Shown here one piece after another: positions 1-7,433 of a stretch of 64,000 nucleotides of DNA (position 1 is its first letter; each line of letters begins with the position of its first letter). Where the stretch lies: NCBI RefSeq assembly GCF_037622515.1, contig NZ_JBBJCN010000001.1:248001-312000 (forward strand), read 5' to 3'. The stretch comes from Paradesertivirga superstes (GTDB lineage Bacteria > Bacteroidota > Bacteroidia > Sphingobacteriales > Sphingobacteriaceae). The notes beneath the pieces are model-generated. The model was not told where the DNA came from, did no database searches, and saw nothing but the letters and a program-made list of their open reading frames with translations. A program made the translations under genes and the position numbers.

Positions 1-149
1 AAGTAGATGAAAAAAAGATATATATGGAACAGTAAGCCGACAGTGTGTATCTCAGCTGATACTGTGTTATATTCTTTTTACACCCATGCAGATACTATGC
101 CAATTTTCACAAAAACTGACGGACAGGCAAAATCTCAAAATATGGAAGA

Positions 150-1115
150 CTATACTTCAAGAATGATCTTGCCTGTGTGAATACCGGATTCCATTAATTG
201 ATGGGCCTTAGCAGCTTCATAAAGAGGAAAAACTTTATATACTACCGGCTTTACCTTAGCCTCTTCTATTTTAGGCCAAACATGGGCAAGAACTTCAGAA
301 GCCAATGCCGACTTAAACAACAAGTCCCTGGATCTCAGAGTACTACCTGTAATATTCAGTCTTTTTTGCATTATATTAAATACATTTCCCTGCAATTCTT
401 TCGTCTTAGCATTAATTAATATCAGCCGCCCCTCCGGCCGCATTATATTGATTTCTTTGGTAATATAATCCCCTCCAATCATATCAAGAATTACATCCAT
501 ACCAATGCTTTGGAGGTCCTTTTCAAAATCATGAGTTTTATAATTAATACATCGAGTTGCACCAAAATCAGTACAAGCATGGCATTTTTCATCGCTGCCT
601 GCAGTCGAAAAAACATGCGCCCCGAATACTTTAGCAAGCTGAATAGCCATAACTCCTATCCCGCTTGTGCCACCATGTACTAAAAAATTTTCATCTGACT
701 TTAATTGTCCCCTTTGAAAGACATTGTGCCATACAGTGAACGCAGCTTCAGGTAATGAAGCTGCCTGTATAAAACTCAGTCCTTTGGGAATTGGCAAACA
801 GGAACCAGAATCAGCCACAACATATTCAGCGTAACCGCCTCCGCTTAGTAAAGCACATACACTCTCTCCAACTTTCCATTGTGTTACCTCTGTGCCACAC
901 TGTTCAATAATACCGGATACTTCAACTCCAGGGATATCTGCCGGAGCACCTGGAGGTGCAGGATAAAACCCTCTCCTCTGCGCTATGTCCAGACGATTTA
1001 ATCCGGCTGCTTTTACACGAATCAGAACTTCATTCAAACCCGGGGCAGGTGGTCTTATTTCTACCAGCTTCAATACTTCCGGATTGCCCGGCTGTGATAT
1101 GATGATTGCTTTCAT
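150..1115 (-). CDS. NAD(P)H-quinone oxidoreductase, zinc-independent MDR family (PIG3/QOR-like)
   Basis: This is a medium-chain dehydrogenase/reductase of about 321 residues, the usual length for quinone oxidoreductases. The N-terminal GroES-like fold carries NRLDIAQRRGFYPAPPGAP and DIPGVEVSG. The Rossmann part has the nucleotide-binding motif VHGGTSGIGVMAIQLAK, where the family usually has AxxGGVG. The catalytic zinc Cys/His ligands of alcohol dehydrogenases are absent, so it should be a zinc-independent NADPH-dependent reductase of quinones or other alpha,beta-unsaturated carbonyls. I chose the ATG at 1115 because the longer reading frame begins with TTG three codons earlier. It stands alone, with no obvious operon partner. 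The family is clear; the physiological substrate is not visible. Confidence 0.88.
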   Translation of the reverse strand: MKAIIISQPGNPEVLKLVEIRPPAPGLNEVLIRVKAAGLNRLDIAQRRGFYPAPPGAPADIPGVEVSGIIEQCGTEVTQWKVGESVCALLSGGGYAEYVVADSGSCLPIPKGLSFIQAASLPEAAFTVWHNVFQRGQLKSDENFLVHGGTSGIGVMAIQLAKVFGAHVFSTAGSDEKCHACTDFGATRCINYKTHDFEKDLQSIGMDVILDMIGGDYITKEINIMRPEGRLILINAKTKELQGNVFNIMQKRLNITGSTLRSRDLLFKSALASEVLAHVWPKIEEAKVKPVVYKVFPLYEAAKAHQLMESGIHTGKIILEV

Positions 1116-1444
1116 AATTAACAATTCAGATGTCGGGTAAATTTGGCAAAAAATCTTTCAATCCGGCAGGAAGCAAAAAAGCCTCTCATTTAATAAAGAA
1201 GGAAAATAGAAAATTTTGTACATCCGTATTTATTTCCGCTTTACCCTTTTCGGTATATCAGCTATCGGGCAAAAATGGGCCGCCATATCAGCAGCAAGGA
1301 AATTAAAAATATCAGGTGCTTTAAAAACCAAAAACCGTGTTAATCTTGATATTCTATTTAGTCCCGAAAAAAAATGGATTTCAAGTCTGGCTGTCATAGC
1401 ACACCTTCTGGGATAAAATAGCAAGGCTTATTCCTTCATAGATA
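1116..1444. other. intergenic stretch, no supported gene
   Basis: This spacer separates the oxidoreductase start from the lyase end. Overlapping short open frames occur on both strands near 1216-1424, but neither resembles a known family. I see no hairpin followed by a T-run. Confidence 0.5.
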
Positions 1445-3370
1445 TTATTTACTGCCTGGCGACTGAATATTGATCTTTGACTCTCCGGGTGTTTTCATTC
1501 CTTCACCCAAATAAAAGCTGGTATGGGGAGGCTGGTTATAACTTACATTTTGCCACGCAACCCCTAAGCGGTACTGAGGATCATGCATTAACGTACACAA
1601 TCTATAATCTGTTGGTATTGTTGTAGTATAAATACGAAGCTCTTTGTTATCAGTTGTGCGCCATATAACTTCTTCTCTCCAGTCTCCTAATAAATCGGCG
1701 CTCAGCGCCGGGGTAGCCTTCGTACCGTTATTCGAAACGCAGCCCTCCGCGGTTAACAGATTTATGGTCTTTTCATTTTTCCAATCCCATTTATCAATAC
1801 GATTATTATCCAGAAGTTCGCGCGTAAGGTCAGCATCCCACCAAACTAAAAAGTTCTGAGAAGAGGGTACATTCTCAGTTATAGTTTTCCCATGCACGTC
1901 ACGCAGCCCCCCGGGACCACCCCAATTTTCAAACCCGGGATGCCCCGGATCAATATCTGCTGCTACCCCCCTGCCGACATCAACTCCGGGCGATTGGCTC
2001 CATAGAATTTTGCCTGTCCGTGCATCGAACATAGCCACGCCGGGAGTTTTAAAAACCAGTGTTTTTTCCTCGCTTTCATGAATTCCAAAGACTTCCTGTC
2101 CGGGATTTGAAGGATCCATGTCCGACAAATGTATTGCGTCTCCATGACGAAGCCCGGTTGTATAAAGTCCTGTACCATTATCATCTACCGTCATCGCTCC
2201 AACGCAGATCTCATCTTTACCATCGTTATCTACATCGGCTACAGAAAGATTGTGATTAGCCATGCCTGAATAAGGATTATCCTTGTCTTTTGAATCAAAG
2301 ATCCATCTCTGACTCAGCTTCCCGTTTCTGAAATCCCATGCAGAAAGCACCGTACGCCCATACCACCCTCTTACCATCACCGCGCTAGGCAATTTGCCAT
2401 CCAGATAAGCAACACAAGCCGTAAAACGATCAGGGCGACCACCTGTTACATCATTTCCGCCGTTACCTCCTATTCCTCCCCATCCATCTAAAGGGTAACG
2501 TGAAGGGGTATAAACAGTGGTAGCCAATGCTGCGCCGGTTAAGCCGTCGAAAACAGTAATATATTCAGGACCATCCACAATTTTACCATAAAAAGGACTA
2601 TTAGTTGCTGAAAGATTGCGCCAATCTTTATTGGAATCTCCAATTACTTTCCCCTTACCATCGATGGTTCCGTCGGCGGTTTTACAGATGAGTTCAGCTT
2701 TACCGTCACCATTAAAATCGTAAACTAAAAACTGTGTATATGCAGCTCCTGACCTGATATTCTTTCCGAGATCAATACGCCACAATAGTTTTCCCTTCAA
2801 AGTATATGCATCCAGAATTTGATTCCCTGTAACTCCCGTTTGCGGCGGATTTTTAGAATTCGAAGGGTCCCATTTTAATATTATTTCATAATTACCATCA
2901 CCATCTAAATCGCCGACACTAACATCATTCGCACTATAGGAAAACTTCTGACCATTAATTTCTCCTCCTTCAGGCTGCTGAACAGCGATTGCAAGATATG
3001 GCAGTATCGCTGAATAAGGCTGTAGTGTAAATGATTTACCTGCGGATAATTCTTTTCCATTTTGTACAGGCTTAATGCTATACGTATTACTCTGAGACAG
3101 ATCCGCCCCCGCATCCATATAGTTGGTCCCTTTTCCTAAAACCGACCGGTTGAGCTTAACCGGTACCTGATTTCCCGTTACACGATAAATATTAAAACCC
3201 GTTTCCTGGTGTTCATTAGCCAGTAATCGCCAGCTAATAAAAACCGTATTTGAATCTTTTCTAACTGCAATCAGCCCTCTGTCAAGGTATTCCATTTTCC
3301 GCTGAGAAAATGCCGTATTACAGACCAGAAACGATGTAAAAAACAACAGGATAGCAACCTTTTTTTTCAT
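1445..3370 (-). CDS. rhamnogalacturonan lyase, PL11 family
   Basis: A secreted 641-residue polysaccharide lyase of family PL11, which cleaves the rhamnogalacturonan I backbone of pectin by beta-elimination. A signal peptide (MKKKVAILLFFTSFLV, ending near AFSQ) is followed by an N-terminal beta domain starting MEYLDRGLIAV, typical of PL11, and then an eight-bladed propeller. The propeller shows repeated calcium-binding loops such as DLDGDGNYE, DFNGDGKAE and DVDNDGKDE. Length and ending match full-length family members (YesW/YesX type). It stands alone with no SusC/SusD partner. A tagaturonate epimerase at 43.9 kb is the only other gene here that could serve pectin breakdown. An interspersed repeat lies just upstream of the ATG. 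Activity on rhamnogalacturonan is inferred from the family. Confidence 0.9.
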   Translation of the reverse strand: MKKKVAILLFFTSFLVCNTAFSQRKMEYLDRGLIAVRKDSNTVFISWRLLANEHQETGFNIYRVTGNQVPVKLNRSVLGKGTNYMDAGADLSQSNTYSIKPVQNGKELSAGKSFTLQPYSAILPYLAIAVQQPEGGEINGQKFSYSANDVSVGDLDGDGNYEIILKWDPSNSKNPPQTGVTGNQILDAYTLKGKLLWRIDLGKNIRSGAAYTQFLVYDFNGDGKAELICKTADGTIDGKGKVIGDSNKDWRNLSATNSPFYGKIVDGPEYITVFDGLTGAALATTVYTPSRYPLDGWGGIGGNGGNDVTGGRPDRFTACVAYLDGKLPSAVMVRGWYGRTVLSAWDFRNGKLSQRWIFDSKDKDNPYSGMANHNLSVADVDNDGKDEICVGAMTVDDNGTGLYTTGLRHGDAIHLSDMDPSNPGQEVFGIHESEEKTLVFKTPGVAMFDARTGKILWSQSPGVDVGRGVAADIDPGHPGFENWGGPGGLRDVHGKTITENVPSSQNFLVWWDADLTRELLDNNRIDKWDWKNEKTINLLTAEGCVSNNGTKATPALSADLLGDWREEVIWRTTDNKELRIYTTTIPTDYRLCTLMHDPQYRLGVAWQNVSYNQPPHTSFYLGEGMKTPGESKINIQSPGSK

Positions 3371-3386
3371 CAGAATATATTTGTCT

Positions 3387-3502
3387 TTTAATGGCTATGA
3401 AGTCCGCCTGGCTTCGTTCGGACAGGCTATCATGAGCACGTTCATTGCTGTCAGTGAGCGGTATCCCCGCCTGTTTTTCGGCCAGGCTCATGATGGTTTC
3501 AT
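3387..3502. repeat. interspersed intergenic repeat, long copy with nested inserts
   Basis: It starts TTTTAATGGCTATGAAG and ends GCTCATGATGGTTTCAT, with facing arms ATCATGAGC and GCTCATGAT. A shorter copy lies at 23067-23138. Relative to that copy, this one carries two extra blocks: 24 bases at 3402-3425, itself flanked by GTCCG/CGGAC, and 21 bases at 3465-3485. Both copies lie immediately upstream of a minus-strand start codon. Confidence 0.75.
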
Positions 3503-3784
3503 CTGGACCATACGCTGCAAACTACTTATTCTCAACAAAATGAATTGTAATTTTCTTGAAACAAGCCATGGTTTAATAATAAAAAGTAAAAAGCAGGTAA
3601 GCCTTATGAGATATTTCATATCTATCTGCCAACATCGAAGCCTTTGCGATTCAATTGCACAAGACACATCCTTGTTTTTGTGCTGAAATCCAATTTTTAA
3701 ATAAAATAATGTTTTGATTGTCAGCAAGCTACTTACATTAAAACTATTTGTTGATAAGATATTTTTATAATTGGTTCAAATAGT

Positions 3785-3792
3785 TAAATTTG
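3785..3792 (+). promoter_or_regulatory. Bacteroidota-type -7 box upstream of the tRNA
   Basis: TAAATTTG matches the Bacteroidota -7 consensus TAnnTTTG exactly and lies 23 bases before the tRNA. No convincing -33 TTTG is seen at the usual spacing, so this is only a candidate. Confidence 0.4.
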
Positions 3793-3815
3793 CAACGCAA
3801 AAAGAAATTTTAGCA

Positions 3816-3889
3816 GCGCTCATAGCTCAGTTGGTTAGAGTAGAAGACTCATAATCTTTTGGTCCCTGGTTCGAGCCCAGGTGGGCGCA
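3816..3889 (+). tRNA. tRNA with CAT anticodon (tRNA-Met, or tRNA-Ile2)
   Basis: A complete 74-base cloverleaf can be folded by eye. The acceptor stem GCGCTCA pairs with TGGGCGC (one G-T pair), with discriminator A. The D arm is GCTC/GAGT, the anticodon stem GAAGA/TCTTT with loop CTCATAA, and the T arm CCTGG-TTCGAGC-CCAGG. CCA is not encoded, as is common in this phylum. The G1-C72 pair argues against initiator tRNA. An elongator Met versus lysidine-modified Ile identity cannot be decided by eye. Its 3' half is repeated in degenerate form at 43234-43286. Confidence 0.95.
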
Positions 3890-3907
3890 CGAAAAATAGA
3901 TTACCTA

Positions 3908-3938
3908 GCCTGTAAATACTTGATTTACAGGCTTTTTT
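3908..3938 (+). terminator. rho-independent terminator of the tRNA
   Basis: Perfect 10-bp stem GCCTGTAAAT/ATTTACAGGC with a five-base loop, followed by six T. It starts 19 bases after the tRNA. Confidence 0.9.
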
Positions 3939-4345
3939 GCTTTTATTCTCCGCTACCATTCTCACTAAGACCAAAAGACTGTTGATCTTCACCTCTATTG
4001 AATTATTGCATTCATTATTGCCTGAATATCAATAATTTACACGATCAATAGGATATGATTTTTGTCTGTTTTATCTTATACGAATGGCGTTCCGGAATTC
4101 AAAGCGTCTCAAATACGTAACAGGATTCAGGTTGATTAAGGTCTTTTTGTCCCGCCGCCGGAGCAGCACCAGTTTCAAATCTGTAGACTATGGCCACTTG
4201 AAGCAATGCGGGCCGGGTTTGCAACCTTCAGATTTATGGGAGGGCTCCCGGGCTCCGTTATCATTATTGCTAATCGTTCAAATTGTCTACTGCGTTCATC
4301 ACCTCTGAAAGTGCCTTTTCGGGCTATTATCTAAGCAGAAAAGCT
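3939..4345. other. spacer with no supported gene
   Basis: An open frame runs on the plus strand near 4084-4308, but its protein looks random (Arg- and Ser-rich start, no motif). The stretch before 4346 also lacks the expected N-terminus of the following TauE gene, so it may hold decayed or replaced sequence. Confidence 0.4.
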
Positions 4346-5046
4346 GGAGAAATCAAACTCGCGGCACTTGCAACCTCTTACTCATTATTCATAATAGGTT
4401 GCGGCAGTTTTTCGGGAGCCATCCATTATCAAACAAAGCTCTAATCAATTTCAAAGCTGCGTTTTACTTCGCATTAAGCTCGGGTTTGGCAATATTTATA
4501 ATCCGCAAGCTGGTGATTCCGCACTTGCTTAATATCACTGTTTCAGTAGGATCTGCCAGCCTGTCTGAAAAGAGTCTTACAATGATCGCTTTTGCCGTAT
4601 TGATCATTATAGTATCCAGACAAATGATCACTAAAACGCCCCAGGTTGAAAGTACTGTCGAGCAATTAACTTCTAATTCCTTATCTGTTAAACTTCTTGC
4701 TTATGGTTTTCTCACGGGGTGTGTTTCTGGCTTATTAGGTACAGGCGGAGGTTTTTTAATAATTCCTGCGTTATTTTTGTTCTTCAAACTACCTATAAAA
4801 AAAGCTGTGGGAACTTCATTATTAATTATTTCAGTAAATTCTTTAATCGGTTTTGCTACCGACCTGGGGCATTTTAATCTGAATCTGATTTTTCTGTGCA
4901 AAGTCTCCCTATTAACTATTTCGGGAGTTTTTATTGGGCATTTTTCAGGAAAATATATTAACGGTTATCAATTAAAAAGAGGATTCGGATATCTCGCATT
5001 TGGTATTGGGCTGTTCATTCTGTTTAGTGAGCTTGCGAAATTATGA
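4346..5046 (+). pseudogene. sulfite exporter TauE/SafE family permease, frameshifted and 5'-truncated
   Basis: The 215-residue frame from 4399 has TauE features: several hydrophobic helices and the repeat motif SGLLGTGGGFLIIPAL followed by KKAVGTSLLII. Its first residues are out of frame. The preceding frame reads LATSYSLFIIGCGSFSGAI, matching the first TauE repeat (ATSYSLFIVG type), and runs into TAA at 4442. A single missing base near 4438 would join the two as YQTK-ALINFKAA. The first transmembrane helix, with its glycine-rich motif, is not found upstream. TauE proteins export sulfite, sulfoacetate or related organic anions across the inner membrane. This copy is probably inactive unless the shift is a sequencing error. 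Confidence 0.75.
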
Positions 5047-5181
5047 TTCCAAGTATTTAGATAAAACATAAAATTTAAGCCACTGGACCAAAAAAACTTG
5101 CCAATAGATTTTATTGTCAGATTATACCCATCACTACCGCTCCTATACCGTGAAATACCGCTTGCATCGACGGAAAGCTCA

Positions 5182-5325
5182 TTAAGGTTGCTCCCAATAA
5201 TCTATATGAACAAAACCAATATAAATTCTTAATTGAACAGCCAAACTACCTGGAGCTAACTGGGCAAGAGCTAAACCTTCTTTATATTCTTCTTCTGTAA
5301 GCCATTTTTTATTTTCCACCACCAT
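5182..5325 (-). pseudogene. ChrA chromate transporter N-terminal remnant
   Basis: The ATG lies seven bases after the stop of the preceding gene and encodes 47 residues, with WLTEEEYKEGLALAQLAPG followed by AVQLRIYIGFVH. This matches the start of ChrA (CHR) transporters, which read roughly WLTxEEFxEGLALxQLxPGP..AxxLxxYLGY. The frame stops at 5182. A neighbouring frame continues as IIGSNL, resembling the next segment, before similarity fades. The gene is therefore broken by frameshift and deletion. Position fits a former ChrB-regulator, outer-membrane protein, ChrA operon. Confidence 0.7.
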
Positions 5326-5331
5326 TGTTCT

Positions 5332-5868
5332 TTAAAAGCCTAATCCAAATTGAAAAGCAGCAGTAAATGTTGCGGGGTTATCGTTGCCAAATCGTACAGG
5401 GAAAGGTAATGCTACAAAATAATTGCTGTGTTTATTCTTTCTAACTACTTTATTTAAAATCGGAGTAAAGCCATATCTGCCAGAGGTTTCGAATGCAGCA
5501 CGACCAACAAACGTATAACCTTTCCCTAATGCAGCAAGAATTCCGGGATGAAATACGATGTTGGTCATTTTACTAACTCCGTTTTCTGCTCTTATGAATG
5601 GAACAGCCTCAAAGGAAAAACCAAACCTGGGACTTTTCCAGATATTAATCCCTGTAGGCATACCTACAATATAACTTTCGTCAAAATTCGCATGTGTGCC
5701 ATTACTACTAAAAGTAACAATAGGATGAATAATGCCAACATAACCAGCTATACTGGGATATATTTGAACAGGAGTTTGAGCCGGCTGTGGCAATGGTGTT
5801 TGACCATAAATACTGAAGGAAGAAACATTCAAAAAAGAAATCAATAATCCAATAAATAAAATTCTCAT
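5332..5868 (-). CDS. putative outer-membrane protein in a chromate-type operon
   Basis: About 178 residues from the ATG at 5868; the 189-residue alternative adds an unlikely hydrophilic leader. A signal peptide (MRILFIGLLISFLNVSSFS, cleavage near IYGQ) is followed by a proline-rich linker and alternating hydrophobic strands, ending in FTAAFQFGLGF. The terminal phenylalanine and beta pattern suggest a small outer-membrane beta-barrel. I do not recognise a named family. It is followed after seven bases by the ChrA remnant and preceded by the ChrB-AraC gene, so it was probably co-transcribed with them. Its role is unknown. Confidence 0.65.
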   Translation of the reverse strand: MRILFIGLLISFLNVSSFSIYGQTPLPQPAQTPVQIYPSIAGYVGIIHPIVTFSSNGTHANFDESYIVGMPTGINIWKSPRFGFSFEAVPFIRAENGVSKMTNIVFHPGILAALGKGYTFVGRAAFETSGRYGFTPILNKVVRKNKHSNYFVALPFPVRFGNDNPATFTAAFQFGLGF

Positions 5869-5939
5869 TTTAAGACCTAGTAAGCTTGAATAAAAGTCCA
5901 CAATTTTACCAGGATATAATTTAGATAAATAGAATGGAA

Positions 5940-6800
5940 TTAACTTTTGGTATCCTTTTTACTATTTGCCAGATTTTTCTTGTATTCCGATGGACTTTTG
6001 CCTGTATGTTTTTTAAATATCCTGGTAAAATGGCTTTGATCAGAGAAGCCAGTCAAGTATGCTATTTCAGATAGAGGGCGTTTTGATTCGATAAGATCTA
6101 TAGCTTTTTCAATTCTCAGCTTTCTGATATAATCGCCAAAGGACAAATTATCAAAATACTTAGAAAATTCTCTTGATAGGTATGCAGGATGCACGTTGAG
6201 TTCCTGGGAAAGGTCTTTCAGACTAAGGCTTAAATTGGTGTCAATTTGATCCTGAATCATTTCCTTAAGCTCAACTGCCCAATCAGGATTTTTTTTCTTC
6301 GTATCCTTTTGCTCTTTGATGTATTTATTAAAGACCTCAATCAACAGATGTTCTATGGGGTTTTGCGTGTGTCTTTCCTTTTTAAGATGCTTTGCCCAGC
6401 TATATAATGCATCATAGATAACCATGCCTTTTTCCAATAATTCGGAATCATCAGAAGTGTTATATGCAAGCCCCGCTGAAATAGCCCACAAACCTGAAGC
6501 CTGGGAAGCAAGGTGGTGTGCATCGGTATCCGCACCTCTTACTATCGTAGCCATGAAAAATAATGCAGGGTCTTTCAGATTGTGTTTTTTCAGGAAGTAA
6601 TCAAAAGTACATTTGTCTTCATAGTGGGTATATTCGACGTCAGGAATATCAAATGGGATTGCATTCAGTTCTTTAGCCTTCGCAATTACATCATTAAAAG
6701 GAACATAAATTATTTCAGCTTCCTGATCTATAAATCGCTGAATAAGCCAAGGGCAAGCAATTCGATCTATCTTAGGACGTTCTCTAGTAATCCACTTCAT
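5940..6800 (-). CDS. ChrB-domain protein fused to an AraC-type DNA-binding domain
   Basis: From the ATG at 6800 (the longer form starts with TTG) the protein has about 286 residues. Residues 1-150 match the chromate-resistance ChrB C-terminal domain: KWITRERPKIDRIACPWLI, FIDQEAEIIYVP and DTDAHHLASQASGL. Residues about 185-285 form an AraC/XylS two-helix-turn-helix domain ending in SEIAYLTGFSDQSHFTRIF and GKSPSEYKKN. ChrB domains sense chromate or support its detoxification, and here the domain probably acts as the sensor of a transcription factor. Likely targets are the downstream outer-membrane protein gene and the broken chrA. Chromate as the actual signal is inference. Confidence 0.82.
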   Translation of the reverse strand: MKWITRERPKIDRIACPWLIQRFIDQEAEIIYVPFNDVIAKAKELNAIPFDIPDVEYTHYEDKCTFDYFLKKHNLKDPALFFMATIVRGADTDAHHLASQASGLWAISAGLAYNTSDDSELLEKGMVIYDALYSWAKHLKKERHTQNPIEHLLIEVFNKYIKEQKDTKKKNPDWAVELKEMIQDQIDTNLSLSLKDLSQELNVHPAYLSREFSKYFDNLSFGDYIRKLRIEKAIDLIESKRPLSEIAYLTGFSDQSHFTRIFKKHTGKSPSEYKKNLANSKKDTKS

Positions 6801-7251
6801 TGGAGCTCTTTTAACACAAAAATATGAATGCTGTCCCAAAATCAGCTTAATTATTAAAACACGATAATTTTATGATGACAATCTTGGGGATAATGAGGTT
6901 AAGGAACTTCAATGTCTTTATGCTATACTAATCAGGCTTGATGTATTTTTGTTCCCCACCATCATCATGTCGAGGTGGACCACTGTTAAAAATGCTCCGG
7001 AATAGCAGCCCTCTTTATCTTAATACAATTCAATACAGGACTGGCAGGACATTATCGTCACTAAATAAAATAGATAACAAATTTAGGCTTTGTGTACCCA
7101 TCGTAAAGAGTCTTGAATAGCCTGCATTAACAAAATATGGATTATCTCCCTCTGATTTAAACCCTTGTAAATGTGAGTTGTTATCAACCAACACCAATGG
7201 GTTTTGGTTGAGCCCCCATCTGCTATTAGGATCCTTATTTTATAATAAGTA
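6801..7251. other. intergenic stretch, possible decayed mobile DNA
   Basis: No supported gene. A plus-strand frame at 6938-7120 gives an unremarkable 60-residue peptide. The words GTGGACCACTGTTAAAAA and ATGCTCCGGAATAG around 6973-7006 recall the GTGGACC-type ends of IS21-like elements, but no transposase is present. Confidence 0.3.
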
Positions 7252-7286
7252 AGCAAACTTAGTGTAGGACACTAAGTTTGCTTTTT
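7252..7286 (+). terminator. strong hairpin with plus-strand T-run
   Basis: A 13-bp perfect stem AGCAAACTTAGTG/CACTAAGTTTGCT with loop TAGGA, followed by TTTTGATTTTTTTTT on the plus strand. No plus-strand gene lies upstream. It may mark the end of an unrecognised or lost transcript, or protect against read-through between flanking genes. Confidence 0.8.
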
Positions 7287-7433
7287 GATTTTTTTTTGAA
7301 AAATGTACAGTTTGATTTATAATGCCTTAATTCGGGGATATCCTTTAACTTTCTCCTGGTTATAAAGCAGTAATCATAAAGCTTATACAAAAAAATGCGT
7401 TAAGCTTTATTATAGCAACCCATTAAGGAATTC

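Noticed and set aside
198..419. Plus-strand ORF inside the quinone oxidoreductase gene
   Set aside because: It lies wholly antisense to a well-supported gene and its translation has no family features.
1216..1424. Two overlapping short ORFs on opposite strands
   Set aside because: Both are low-complexity or random-looking, have no recognisable motif, and overlap each other; coding cannot be supported.
4084..4308. 74-residue plus-strand ORF before TauE
   Set aside because: The sequence shows no motif, and TauE-like coding begins after it in another frame; it is probably chance or decayed DNA.
6938..7120. 60-residue plus-strand ORF upstream of the orphan terminator
   Set aside because: No similarity is recognised and composition is unremarkable; possible insertion-sequence debris only.
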